Assembly: GCA_002238685.1 (NCBI GenBank)
Contig: MPMV01000017.1
Coordinates: forward strand, 1-64,000
DNA length: 64,000 nucleotides
Direction of reading: 5' to 3'
From: a bacterium EF100-94H03 bin56
Lineage (GTDB): Bacteria > Pseudomonadota > Alphaproteobacteria > SP197
Shown: piece after piece, positions 32,719-41,194 of the stretch
Layout: each line of letters opens with the position of its first letter
Numbering within the stretch: the stretch's first letter is position 1
Position numbers and translations under genes: made by a program
Notes under the pieces: model-generated
What the model was told of the DNA's origin: nothing
The model's database searches: none
Seen by the model: only the letters and a program-made list of their open reading frames with translations

Positions 32719-34191
32719 ATGCCGATGGACATCGAACGTTACGTTGAACAGGAAGGCCGCGCCGAAAGGGTGCGCCAGGTGCGCGAGAAGATCGATGAAC
32801 TGAACATCGATTACATCTACTACCAGTTCATTTCCGTGACCGGGCGCATTGTCGGCAAGGGTGTTCCCGCCGATCACTGGGAGACCATTGCCGAGCGGGG
32901 TTTCCAGCTGGTCTACGGTTCGGTCGCCAATCTCTATGTCGACCGTTACGGAAGCTACATCGGTTACGGGCCGGAATCATCCGAGCTTGTGGGCATCCCC
33001 GATCCGGAGACATTCGTACAGCTGCCCTGGGACAAGCGTGTGGCGCGGGTCTACTGCACCTGCTTCCGTAACCGCGAGGAACCCGTCAATCCGGGCGCCT
33101 TCTTCACCGGAGACTGCCGCGGCAACCTGCGGCGCACCCACGACGCCTTCCAGGAGAAGCACAACGGCCTGCATCTGCGCCATGGCACCGAGCCGGAAAT
33201 GATGTGGCTCAAGAAGGGCGAGGACGGCCTGCCTGATGGCGGATTTTCCAAGCCGAACTGCTACCACATCGACCAGTTCGAGAGTCTGCGCCCGGTGTTC
33301 ATGAAGGCGATCGAGTACAGCCGCGCCATGGGCCTCGACATGATCCAGGGCGACCATGAGGACGCACCGGGCCAGCTGGAGCTGAACTTCCAGTTCGACG
33401 ATGCCCTGCGCACCGCCGACCGCCTCACCACCTACCGGCAGATCTGTGCCCAGGTGGCGCGCGAGAACAACCTCGTGGCGTGCTTCATGTCGAAGCCCTT
33501 CATGGGTGTCTCGGCGTCGGGGTGCCATCACAACGTGTCCCTGTGGACTGGCGGCGCCGACGAGATCAACACACTGGGCCAGGACCAGCCGGCGGGCATG
33601 ATCGAGAACTTCGTCTATCGCAAGGGCGGCATCAACACGTTCCTTCCGGACGGCACCGATCCGCGCAAGCCCGGCAGCGTCGGCCTCAAGGCCATCGGTG
33701 GCGTCATGTCGCATCTCGGCGCCCTCACGGCCATCGGCTGCTCCACGGTCAACTCCTACCGCCGCCTGTGGGACACGGGCTTCTGGGCTCCGGTGTTTGC
33801 CGACTGGGGATACCAGAACCGGACCACCGGAATGCGCGTCTCGGCACCGGGACGTTTCGAGTACCGGGCTGTCGACTCCATGGTCAACCCCTACCTCATG
33901 GCCGGCGCTCTGCTGCAGGCTTTCGACGACGGCATCGACAACGATCTCGATCCGGGCGAGCCCGAGGAGCGCAACATCTACCAGGCCATGGAAGAGGGCA
34001 AGCTGGTCAAGAAACTGCCGATGTCGCTGGGTGATGCCCTCGATCGCCTGCGCGATGACGAGGTGATCAGGTCATCGATGCCAGGCGACATGTACAAGGT
34101 CTTCATGCACTACAAGACCAACGAGTGGGAGACCTTCATGGCCACCGTCACTGAATGGGACATGGAGACCTACTGGGATTGCCTGCCCTGA
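32719..34191 (+). CDS. Glutamine synthetase-family ligase (type III / gamma-glutamylmethylamide synthetase-like)
   Basis: 490 residues, with GGGAG before the ATG. Glutamine-synthetase fold landmarks are the beta-grasp N-terminus, the glutamates and asparagine of the metal/glutamate site in G-D-H-E-D-A-P-G-Q-L-E-L-N-F, the H-H-N-V-S-L-W histidine segment, and the arginine block N-R-T-T-G-M-R-V. It would join an amine (ammonia or methylamine) to glutamate's gamma-carboxylate using ATP. Next to the N-methylglutamate-synthase-like trio it probably belongs to the same amine-assimilation route. A hairpin separates it from the next gene. Confidence 0.85.
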   Translation: MPMDIERYVEQEGRAERVRQVREKIDELNIDYIYYQFISVTGRIVGKGVPADHWETIAERGFQLVYGSVANLYVDRYGSYIGYGPESSELVGIPDPETFVQLPWDKRVARVYCTCFRNREEPVNPGAFFTGDCRGNLRRTHDAFQEKHNGLHLRHGTEPEMMWLKKGEDGLPDGGFSKPNCYHIDQFESLRPVFMKAIEYSRAMGLDMIQGDHEDAPGQLELNFQFDDALRTADRLTTYRQICAQVARENNLVACFMSKPFMGVSASGCHHNVSLWTGGADEINTLGQDQPAGMIENFVYRKGGINTFLPDGTDPRKPGSVGLKAIGGVMSHLGALTAIGCSTVNSYRRLWDTGFWAPVFADWGYQNRTTGMRVSAPGRFEYRAVDSMVNPYLMAGALLQAFDDGIDNDLDPGEPEERNIYQAMEEGKLVKKLPMSLGDALDRLRDDEVIRSSMPGDMYKVFMHYKTNEWETFMATVTEWDMETYWDCLP

Positions 34192-34207
34192 CAGGCAGAG
34201 TGTCAGT

Positions 34208-34235
34208 GCGGCAGCGGGACGTGTCCCGCTGCCGC
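34208..34235 (+). terminator. Intercistronic hairpin
   Basis: GCGGCAGCGGGAC and its complement GTCCCGCTGCCGC form a 13-bp stem with a minimal GT loop. It lies between the ligase stop and the amidotransferase ribosome-binding site (GGGGAGAG). No T-tract follows, so partial attenuation or RNA processing is more likely than full termination. Confidence 0.6.
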
Positions 34236-34261
34236 CCGAAGACAAGGGGAGAGAACAAGGC

Positions 34262-35197
34262 ATGTGTGGCATTGCAGGCATCATTCACCGCAACAGGTCA
34301 TCCGACATCGGCTCGGAAATGACCTCCATGTTGCAGTCGCTCAAGCACCGGGGACCGGACTCGACGGGATTTGCCATCTACGGCATGCCCCGGGAGGACG
34401 AGTTTGTCCTGCGCTTCAAGGTCGCCGAACAGGAAGACGCAGCGAAGGGTTACAACATTCACCAGGAGATTCGGGACCGCCGGGCCGAAGTCGACCGCCG
34501 TCTCGCCGAACTCGGGGTGGAGGTGGTCGAGACCGTCGATGCCACGGAGTACGCCTATCGCTACCGCATCAGGCATGGCGGCGACATGCGCAAGGTGGTC
34601 GATTACGTCGAGGACGTGACCTCCACCGAGATCCTCTCTCTCGGGAGCCGCCTTGAGCTGATCAAGGATCTTGGAGACGCATCGACCGTGTCGGACCAGT
34701 ACGCGCTCAGGGGCTTCAATGGCACCCATGCCATCGGGCACACCCGCATGGCCACGGAATCGGATGTCGACATCCGTTCCGCCCATCCCTACTGGGCCTA
34801 TCCCTACAACGACATCGCTGTGGTGCATAACGGCCAGCTCACCAACTACTGGATCATGCGCCGTGAACTCGAGCGCAAGGACTTCCGCTTCATGTCGAGC
34901 TGCGACAGCGAGCTCATCTCGGTCTACCTCGCCGACAAGCTGCAGGAAGGCGTCGATCTGGAAGAGGCCATGGTGCGGTCGGTCGACGAATTCGACGGAG
35001 TCTTCACCTACCTCGTGGCGACGTCGGACAAACTCGGCATGGCCAAGGACGACATGGCCGCCAAGCCCATGGTGCTCTACGAGAGCGACGACCTGGTAGC
35101 CATGGCCTCCGAAGAGGTCGCCATCCGCCAGGTCCTGCCCCACGAAATCGACACGCACGATCCCTACGACCGGGAGGTTCGGGTATGGCAGAGCTGA
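34262..35197 (+). CDS. mgsA: Class II glutamine amidotransferase, GlxB/MgsA-like
   Basis: 311 residues. The mature N-terminus begins with the nucleophilic Cys2 (MCGIAGIIHR). It also has the Ntn-hydrolase landmarks H-T-R-M-A-T-E-S-D, V-V-H-N-G-Q-L-T-N-Y and S-C-D-S-E. Homologues are GlxB of rhizobia and subunit A of N-methylglutamate synthase, corresponding to the glutaminase domain of GOGAT as a free subunit. An insertion (residues ~55-130) is specific to this subfamily. It overlaps the next gene by 13 bases. Confidence 0.85.
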   Translation: MCGIAGIIHRNRSSDIGSEMTSMLQSLKHRGPDSTGFAIYGMPREDEFVLRFKVAEQEDAAKGYNIHQEIRDRRAEVDRRLAELGVEVVETVDATEYAYRYRIRHGGDMRKVVDYVEDVTSTEILSLGSRLELIKDLGDASTVSDQYALRGFNGTHAIGHTRMATESDVDIRSAHPYWAYPYNDIAVVHNGQLTNYWIMRRELERKDFRFMSSCDSELISVYLADKLQEGVDLEEAMVRSVDEFDGVFTYLVATSDKLGMAKDDMAAKPMVLYESDDLVAMASEEVAIRQVLPHEIDTHDPYDREVRVWQS

Positions 35198-36030
35198 ACG
35201 AGACCGCGCGCTCCCACGACATGGGGCTGCATACCGAGCAGCTCACAGGGCGCACGCAGCAGAGGTTCTTCGATGTCAGCGAAGAGGGGAACCATCTCTA
35301 CCCGGAAGCATTTGACGTCGATTACAACAAGCGCGCCGTCATCGATGCCATCGACATGGATGCCCGGGACGTGAACCGGAAGATCCGTGACCTGATGGCC
35401 GAAGGATACGGCTCCATCGTTGTCCGCAATCCCCAGGCCCGCCATTCCCTGGCCGTGGGTATCCTGCAGCGGCTCAACCTGACCTTCGAGGGAAGCCTCG
35501 GGTACTTTGGCGTCGGGCTCATTGACGGCCCCAATGTCAGGGTGACCGGCCGCGTGGGCTGGTCATGCGCCGAGAACATGATGGCCGGCACCGTGATCGT
35601 CGAAAAGAACGCCGGTTCGACCTTCGGGGCCGCCATGCGTGGCGGCGATCTCGTGTGCATGGGCGATGTCGGTTCGCGGACCGGCATCGACCAGAAGGGC
35701 GGCACCATCATCGTCGGTGGCCGGACCGGCGCCTTCTCGGCGTTCATGATGCAGCGGGGCCGCATGATCGTGCTTGGTGACGCGGGCAAGAACCTCGGTG
35801 ATTCGATGTACGACGGAACCATATTCGTCGGAGGCTCGATCGAGAGTCTCGGTGTCGATGCCGTGCCGGGAGAAATGTCCGATCTCGATTGCGCCTGGCT
35901 CGAGCGCAAACTCGGCATGTATGGCCTCAGGGCGCCGGACGGTGTCGCCAACATGACCAAGATCGTCGCCGGCAAGCAGCTCTGGAACTACGACAATCTT
36001 GAACCGTCAGAGAAGAAGATCGTTCTCTAG
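35185..36030 (+). CDS. mgsB: GXGXG-domain protein, GlxC/MgsB-like (glutamate synthase domain 3)
   Basis: 281 residues of right-handed beta-helix type. Repeated glycine turns are visible: L-G-Y-F-G-V-G-L-I-D-G-P, G-D-V-G-S-R-T-G-I-D-Q-K-G-G, G-G-R-T-G-A-F and L-G-D-A-G-K-N-L-G-D. This matches the C-terminal structural domain of glutamate synthase alpha subunits as a stand-alone subunit. It should hold the complex together between the amidotransferase and the FMN subunit. Confidence 0.85.
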   Translation: MAELNETARSHDMGLHTEQLTGRTQQRFFDVSEEGNHLYPEAFDVDYNKRAVIDAIDMDARDVNRKIRDLMAEGYGSIVVRNPQARHSLAVGILQRLNLTFEGSLGYFGVGLIDGPNVRVTGRVGWSCAENMMAGTVIVEKNAGSTFGAAMRGGDLVCMGDVGSRTGIDQKGGTIIVGGRTGAFSAFMMQRGRMIVLGDAGKNLGDSMYDGTIFVGGSIESLGVDAVPGEMSDLDCAWLERKLGMYGLRAPDGVANMTKIVAGKQLWNYDNLEPSEKKIVL

Positions 36031-36052
36031 GCCGGTGGGAGACAACCAGAAA

Positions 36053-37405
36053 ATGACCGCAGACGCGAACGGCAATGGCCGCAACAGGGAAATCCTCGGC
36101 GAGAATTTCATGTTTCCGCCACGGGTGGTCGACGACATCCACATCAAGGCCGAACTCGGACGGTACCGCATGCGCGGCATGGCCCTGTTCAAGAAGATCC
36201 CGACCTGGGACGATCTCACCTTCCTTCCGGGTACCCTCACCCGTTTCGTGATCGAGGGGTATCGCGAAAAGTGCCAGACACGGACCGTGATCGGGCCCCG
36301 CGCCGGACGTCCCCTGGTTCTCGATATTCCGGTCTATGTCACCGGCATGAGCTTCGGCGCCCTGAGCTACGAGGCGAAGACCGCGCTGGCCCGCGGCGCC
36401 ACCATGGCGGGCACGGCGACGTGTTCCGGCGAAGGCGGCATGATCCCCGATGAACGCCGCTACTCGGAAAAGTGGTTCTACCAGTGCATCCAGTCGCGCT
36501 ACGGCTTCAATCCGCATCACCTGCGGCTGGCCGACGGTTGCGAGTTCTTCATCGGCCAGGGCTGCAAGGTCGGCCTTGGCGGTCATCTCATGGGCCAGAA
36601 GGTCACCGACCAGGTGGCCGAGATGCGGTCCCTGCCTGCGGGTATCGACCAGCGCTCGCCGGCACGCCATCCCGACTGGCTGGGCCCCGACGACCTGGCC
36701 CTCAAGATCCAGGAAATTCGCGAAGCCACGAACTACCAGATCCCGATCCAGCTCAAGCTTGGTGCGGCGCGGGTCTACGATGACGTGCGCATGGCCGTGA
36801 AGTGCGATCCCGACTCCATCTACATCGATGGCATGGAAGGTTCGACCGGGGCAGGCCCCCACCTTGCCACCGAGGAAACCGGCATTCCCGGTATCGCAGC
36901 CATACGTCAGGCCAGGCGGGCGATCGATGATCTCGGCAAGCGCGGCGAAATCACGCTCATCTACGCCGGTGCGGTGAGAAACGGCGGTGATCTGGCGAAG
37001 GCGCTCGCTCTCGGCGCCGACGCGGTCGCCATCGGGACCACCGCCATGATGGCTCTCAACTGCAACAAGGACATCCCGGAGGCGGACTTCGAGGGTACCA
37101 TCGGGGTTCCTGCCGGATACTGCTACCACTGCCATACCGGCCGCTGCCCGGTCGGCGTCGCAACCCAGGATCCGGAGTTGCGCAAGCGCCTCAACCCCGA
37201 TGATGCGGCCGAACGCGTCTACAACATCCTCCATACACTGACCATCGAATGCCAGATGATGGCGCGGGCCTGTGGCAAGACCAACGTTCACAGCCTCGAA
37301 CCGGAGGATCTGGCGGCACTGACCATGGAAGCCTCGGCCATGGCGGGCGTCCCCCTGGCAGGGACCAGTCACACCGTCGGCGTCGATGACTACCACCACC
37401 TCTGA
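36053..37405 (+). CDS. mgsC: FMN/[3Fe-4S] glutamate synthase-like subunit, GlxD/MgsC-like
   Basis: 450 residues from ATG 36053 (GGGAG upstream). It is the FMN-binding synthase domain of GOGAT: G-M-S-F-G-A-L-S-Y-E-A-K, S-G-E-G-G-M, L-K-L-G-A-A-R, D-G-M-E-G-S-T-G-A-G-P, G-G-D-L-A-K-A-L-A-L-G-A-D-A-V and the cysteine motif C-Y-H-C-H-T-G-R-C-P-V-G for the iron-sulfur cluster. With the two upstream subunits it should make glutamate from 2-oxoglutarate and glutamine, or N-methylglutamate from methylamine and glutamate. Confidence 0.88.
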   Translation: MTADANGNGRNREILGENFMFPPRVVDDIHIKAELGRYRMRGMALFKKIPTWDDLTFLPGTLTRFVIEGYREKCQTRTVIGPRAGRPLVLDIPVYVTGMSFGALSYEAKTALARGATMAGTATCSGEGGMIPDERRYSEKWFYQCIQSRYGFNPHHLRLADGCEFFIGQGCKVGLGGHLMGQKVTDQVAEMRSLPAGIDQRSPARHPDWLGPDDLALKIQEIREATNYQIPIQLKLGAARVYDDVRMAVKCDPDSIYIDGMEGSTGAGPHLATEETGIPGIAAIRQARRAIDDLGKRGEITLIYAGAVRNGGDLAKALALGADAVAIGTTAMMALNCNKDIPEADFEGTIGVPAGYCYHCHTGRCPVGVATQDPELRKRLNPDDAAERVYNILHTLTIECQMMARACGKTNVHSLEPEDLAALTMEASAMAGVPLAGTSHTVGVDDYHHL

Positions 37406-37423
37406 CCCGGACAGGTAACGCAG

Positions 37424-37825
37424 ATGACAGGCACAACTGACAAGACGGCCGACGTCGACTACTTCCTCACTTCGGACGGTCTCGACACGTCCCGCGAGAA
37501 AGAGATCGGCCAGCACATCGGCTATCGCTACGACGTCAACCTGCTTCCCGACTATGACCGGTTGACGCCGTTCCTGAAGACCTACATCGAACTCATGGGC
37601 TGGGACGATCTCAACTGGCTCGAGGATGTCCACATGGGCTACGAGGAAGGTCATGCCGCGGTCTTCGACCGCAATGCGAATGGCTGGATTCGCGTTCCCG
37701 AATCCTTGGACCTGCCGGACAACCAGCAGGACCGCGACATGATCGCCCGTGAGCTCCTGATCAAGTTCCAGATGTCGAATCGCCATCCCATGCGCGATCT
37801 CTACCGCGCCTACCGCAAGTTCTGA
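37424..37825 (+). CDS. Small acidic protein of unknown function in the mgs/glx-like operon
   Basis: 133 residues, rich in Asp, Glu, Trp and Tyr, with no signal peptide or membrane segment. I do not recognise the family. Notable blocks are L-L-P-D-Y-D-R-L-T-P-F-L-K near the centre, the aromatic-acidic stretch W-D-D-L-N-W-L-E-D-V-H-M-G-Y-E-E-G and a basic C-terminus (R-D-L-Y-R-A-Y-R-K-F). It begins 18 bases after the FMN subunit and is the last gene of the operon. It could be an accessory subunit of the synthase or the oxidase. Confidence 0.65.
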   Translation: MTGTTDKTADVDYFLTSDGLDTSREKEIGQHIGYRYDVNLLPDYDRLTPFLKTYIELMGWDDLNWLEDVHMGYEEGHAAVFDRNANGWIRVPESLDLPDNQQDRDMIARELLIKFQMSNRHPMRDLYRAYRKF

Positions 37826-37833
37826 TCGTCACC

Positions 37834-37854
37834 TGCCGGCGGCGACCGCCGGCA
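37834..37854 (+). terminator. Hairpin at the end of the mgs/glx-like operon
   Basis: TGCCGGCGG and CCGCCGGCA form a 9-bp perfect stem with a CGA loop, starting eight bases after the last stop codon. No T-tract follows, so termination strength is uncertain. Confidence 0.5.
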
Positions 37855-37989
37855 CCAGTACCTGCTCTCCCATCCCGGAAAGGCACGGACGCCTGTCGCA
37901 CCACCGGGCTGGTCGTCCCCCTCCCGATTCCTGGTGACGTTCCCGACCCATGCGGACCCGCCGGGCGGCGCGGCACTCGGGCAGACCCG

Positions 37990-38550
37990 TCAGACCTGTG
38001 TCACAGGAGGGTTGGCGACGGCTCTCTCCCAGTCGGGAAGGAAGGCAAGGGCGCGCGGCGCTGCAGGCGGCGGGGCAAACAGGGCATTGTGCCAGAAGAG
38101 TGCCGTGGCGAAGGGATCGTCGCCCGGCAGGTCCTGAACGTCGCATGGCAGGATCCAAGACTGGCTGAACTGCTCGAAATGGAGTGTCGCGCCGCCAGCG
38201 GCAACGAGAGCGGCGGCACCCGGTGACTGCCGGGAGAACTGAGCGAACAGCCGCGGCTCGAAATCCCGCGATGTCTGGAAGTAGGTTGCTGCCAGGTGCT
38301 TCAGCCCCTTCTCGAAGCGCTCCCGGGGATCATGGGTGCCCGAGACCGTCTGGCGAAAGAAAGCCGCCGAGTCGGCTGGCTCCCTCTCGATGAGGACCGT
38401 CCGGACGTGACCGAGGACGCCGCCGTCGGCAAGGACGGCACGGGGTGTCATGGCGCTGGAGGGACGCCCGTTCTCCCGGCGCATGGCGTGCTGGCGAATG
38501 AGGCACTGCCAGGCCATGAACGCGTCTCGCAGGGCATTCTCCCCGGCCAT
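37990..38550 (-). CDS. Conserved-looking hypothetical protein
   Basis: 186 residues. I do not recognise a named family. It lacks a signal peptide and membrane segments. The N-terminal part has W-Q-C-L-I-R-Q-H-A-M-R-R-E-N-G-R-P-S, followed by V-L-I-E-R-E-P-A-D-S-A-A-F-F-R and H-D-P-R-E-R-F. The residue mix and the tight six-base spacing after the YggT-like gene suggest a genuine gene in a two-gene operon. Its 3' end reaches to within 165 bases of the convergent mgs/glx-like operon. Confidence 0.65.
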   Translation of the reverse strand: MAGENALRDAFMAWQCLIRQHAMRRENGRPSSAMTPRAVLADGGVLGHVRTVLIEREPADSAAFFRQTVSGTHDPRERFEKGLKHLAATYFQTSRDFEPRLFAQFSRQSPGAAALVAAGGATLHFEQFSQSWILPCDVQDLPGDDPFATALFWHNALFAPPPAAPRALAFLPDWERAVANPPVTQV

Positions 38551-38556
38551 GGCTCC

Positions 38557-38928
38557 TCAGAAACCGCCGAGCCCGCCACCGAAGAGATCGTAGAGGATGG
38601 CGGCGATTTCTCCCTCGAGGGGGAAGGACAGCATGCCGAGCACCGAGTACCCGAGAATCCAGGGCAGGGCATAGAAGCGGAACAGGAAGAAGAACCAGGC
38701 GACGAACAGCGGCACGATGGGGTCGATGAGAAATCCCGGCGTCACCGGCCGGAAGACCCGCAGGACCGGATCGGTCAGCATGACGAACGCCCGCATGAAG
38801 AAAAAGTCGGATGTCACGGGAAGGAAGATGTTCATAGCCGCGCGGCCGATCAGCGTCCACATGATGGCGCCGAGGATGTAGTCGAGGCCCACCACCCACC
38901 AGGGGAGAACAGCCGCCAGGCTGGTCAT
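38557..38928 (-). CDS. YggT-like integral membrane protein
   Basis: 123 residues with at least two clear hydrophobic spans and the R-x-F-x-P-V-T-P-G-F pattern between them, as in YggT/CcmB-like small membrane proteins. Function in this family is unclear; members have been linked to osmotic or envelope homeostasis. It ends in a glycine-rich tail (F-G-G-G-L-G-G-F). First gene of a two-gene minus-strand operon. Confidence 0.7.
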   Translation of the reverse strand: MTSLAAVLPWWVVGLDYILGAIMWTLIGRAAMNIFLPVTSDFFFMRAFVMLTDPVLRVFRPVTPGFLIDPIVPLFVAWFFFLFRFYALPWILGYSVLGMLSFPLEGEIAAILYDLFGGGLGGF

Positions 38929-38960
38929 CGGATCACGGCTCCCGGGCTGTCATGAACAGA

Positions 38961-38993
38961 CAAGGGGGCGGACAGTCCTTGTCCGCCCCCTTG
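38961..38993 (-). terminator. Strong hairpin downstream of the symporter gene
   Basis: CAAGGGGGCGGAC and GTCCGCCCCCTTG form a perfect 13-bp stem around AGTCCTT. It sits just after the symporter stop and before the YggT-like gene, both on the minus strand. It lacks a long T-run but is the strongest stem in the area and probably terminates symporter transcription. Confidence 0.75.
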
Positions 38994-39016
38994 CAACAAG
39001 GGTCTTCAATGATGCG

Positions 39017-40834
39017 TCAGTGCGTTTCAGCCAGGATCGTCTTTCCTGTCGGAACGCGGGTTTCATCCACCATGGCCTGCATCTCGGCATCCGGTGCTTC
39101 GGTGACCAGCGAAACCACGACCATCGCCACCAGCGAGACCGGCATGCCGATCATGCCGAACCGGAGGTGATCGATCGACCACAGCTGGTCACCACCGTTG
39201 TAGACGTGGATGAGGTAGATCGTCCCTGCTGCAAAACCGGCAATCATGCCTGCGATCGCCCCTGGCCTGTTGGCGCGTTTCCACCAGATTCCCAGAACCA
39301 GCGGGAAGAACAGGCCCGAGCATGCGAAGCAGAAGGCCCATGCCACAGCCCCCAGAATGCCCGTGAGCTGCAACGACGCGATCAGAGCCGCAAGGACACC
39401 GATAACCACCAGGAGGACACGGGCGACAATCAGACGACGCTTCGTATCGGCCTTGGGATCGATGATCTTGTAGTAGAGATCGTGGCTCAGCGCGTTGGCG
39501 ATCGCCAGCAGCAAACCGTCGGCAGTCGACATCGCTGCTGCCATGCCTCCGGCTGCCACAAGCCCCGAAATCACGTAGGGCAGACCGGCAATTTCCGGTG
39601 TTGCCAGCACGACGATGTCGGGCCTCATGAAGAACTCGTTGAGCTGGACGATGCCATCACCGTTCTGGTCGACGACCGAAAGCATGCCGACCGCTGTCCA
39701 GTTCTGGATCCACTCGAGATTGGAGACGTCGTCAATCGCCTTGCCGACCACTGCCGTTGCCAGATTCGGATCGAGAAGCTGGAGCTTTGTCAGGGTCGCC
39801 AGTGCCGGCGCCGTGAAGTAGAGCAGGAAGATGAAGAACAGGGACCAGCCCACCGACTTGCGCGCCTGACGCACCGACGGCGTCGTGAAGTAGCGCATGA
39901 GGATGTGCGGCAGGGAGGCCGTGCCCGCCATCATGCACAGGGCGAGAGTCACGAACTTCCATGAGTCGAGCCCACCCTGCGGATCGAAGTGGGCCGTTGT
40001 CAGAACCTTCAGCCCGGCCACGCTTTGAGCCGCCGCCACAAGGCCGTATTCCGCCTCGAGTTCGGCAATACGCAACGCCGCATCACCATAGGTGAAGTGC
40101 GGGATGATGCCGAAGCCCTGGGCATTCGACATCCAGATCACGGGCACCAGATAGGCGATGATGAGGACGATGTACTGCGCCACCTGTGTCCAGGTCACGC
40201 CGCGCATGCCGCCCAGCATCGAACACAGCAGGATGCCCAGAAGTCCGAACCACACACCGAATTCAAACGGTATGGCAAGGGCCCGGGCGGCAATCGTGCC
40301 GGTCGCGTTGATCTGTGCCGTCACATAGGTGAACGACGCGACCACGAGCACCAGCACGGCACAGAGCCGCGCCAGGTTGCCACCGTAACGTGTACCGATG
40401 AAGTCGGGCACCGTGTAGCAACCGAATTTCCTGAGATAGGGCGCCATCAGGGCGTTGACGAGCACGTATCCGCCCGTCCAGCCGATGACAAACCCGAGAT
40501 AGGGGTAACCACCGAAGTAGATTCCTCCCGCCAGGGCGACAAACGACGCACCGGACATCCAGTCCGCTGCTGTCGCCATGCCGTTGTAGAATGCCGGAAC
40601 TTCACGTCCGGCAACGTAGTAGGCATCGACCTGCATGGTTCGCGAGAGCCAGCCGATGGTGGCGTAGATCGCAATGGTGAACAGGAGGAAGAGGATGCCG
40701 ATCAGCTGGGCGCTTGCACCAAGCTGCTCGACAATCGCCATCAGGGCAAAGAATCCCAGGAATCCAAGGGTGTAGATCCCGTAGACCTTGCCCAGACGGT
40801 CGACAAAACGGGTTCCCTGTGTTTGATCGCTCAT
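39017..40834 (-). CDS. Sodium:solute symporter, VC_2705 (ActP-like) subfamily
   Basis: 605 residues with about 13 hydrophobic segments. Family hallmarks are Y-Y-V-A-G-R-E-V-P-A-F-Y-N-G-M-A-T-A-A-D-W-M-S, G-G-M-R-G-V-T-W-T-Q and G-L-V-A-A-G-G-M-A-A-A-M-S-T-A-D-G-L-L. It is a Na+-coupled importer, probably of acetate or another short carboxylate. A loop after the midpoint carries D-Q-N-G-D-G-I-V-Q-L-N-E, a textbook EF-hand calcium loop. The small DUF4212 partner is ten bases upstream. Confidence 0.92.
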   Translation of the reverse strand: MSDQTQGTRFVDRLGKVYGIYTLGFLGFFALMAIVEQLGASAQLIGILFLLFTIAIYATIGWLSRTMQVDAYYVAGREVPAFYNGMATAADWMSGASFVALAGGIYFGGYPYLGFVIGWTGGYVLVNALMAPYLRKFGCYTVPDFIGTRYGGNLARLCAVLVLVVASFTYVTAQINATGTIAARALAIPFEFGVWFGLLGILLCSMLGGMRGVTWTQVAQYIVLIIAYLVPVIWMSNAQGFGIIPHFTYGDAALRIAELEAEYGLVAAAQSVAGLKVLTTAHFDPQGGLDSWKFVTLALCMMAGTASLPHILMRYFTTPSVRQARKSVGWSLFFIFLLYFTAPALATLTKLQLLDPNLATAVVGKAIDDVSNLEWIQNWTAVGMLSVVDQNGDGIVQLNEFFMRPDIVVLATPEIAGLPYVISGLVAAGGMAAAMSTADGLLLAIANALSHDLYYKIIDPKADTKRRLIVARVLLVVIGVLAALIASLQLTGILGAVAWAFCFACSGLFFPLVLGIWWKRANRPGAIAGMIAGFAAGTIYLIHVYNGGDQLWSIDHLRFGMIGMPVSLVAMVVVSLVTEAPDAEMQAMVDETRVPTGKTILAETH

Positions 40835-40844
40835 GACACCCTCC

Positions 40845-41099
40845 TCATTCGTCGCTCAGGCCGCATTCTTCATCAATGCGGTCCTGCAGGAAGTTGTGAC
40901 CAACGATCAACAGAACGAACACGATGAGCGACCCCTGAACGATCATGTAGTAACCGAGCGGGAATCCCAGGAACGAACCGCCGTCGAGATCCTTGGCAAA
41001 GAACGGAAACACGTATCCGAACAAGAGCCAGATCGCGAGCACCCAGTAGGTCAGGCGCGACGTCTTGGCCCAATGTAGTCTTCTGTTATCCTGCGACAT
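40845..41099 (-). CDS. DUF4212 small membrane subunit of the symporter
   Basis: 84 residues with two hydrophobic segments and the family pattern W-x-x-x-x-R-L-T, followed by F-P-L-G-Y-Y-M-I-V-Q-G-S. DUF4212 proteins are encoded next to VC_2705-type symporters and are thought to be a small partner subunit. It is the first gene of the symporter operon and diverges from the operon starting at 41195. Confidence 0.92.
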   Translation of the reverse strand: MSQDNRRLHWAKTSRLTYWVLAIWLLFGYVFPFFAKDLDGGSFLGFPLGYYMIVQGSLIVFVLLIVGHNFLQDRIDEECGLSDE

Positions 41100-41194
41100 T
41101 CGCCGCCTCCTTCAACAGTTGGTGCCGTAGACCAGCCCCCGGCGCACGCGTCTATTGCCAGGAGGGGCATCTGAAACGGCTAGCGGGATTATGG

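Noticed and set aside
35927-37786. 619-codon minus-strand frame opposite the FMN synthase subunit
   Set aside because: The plus strand holds a clear GOGAT-type gene with intact motifs; the antisense frame shows none.
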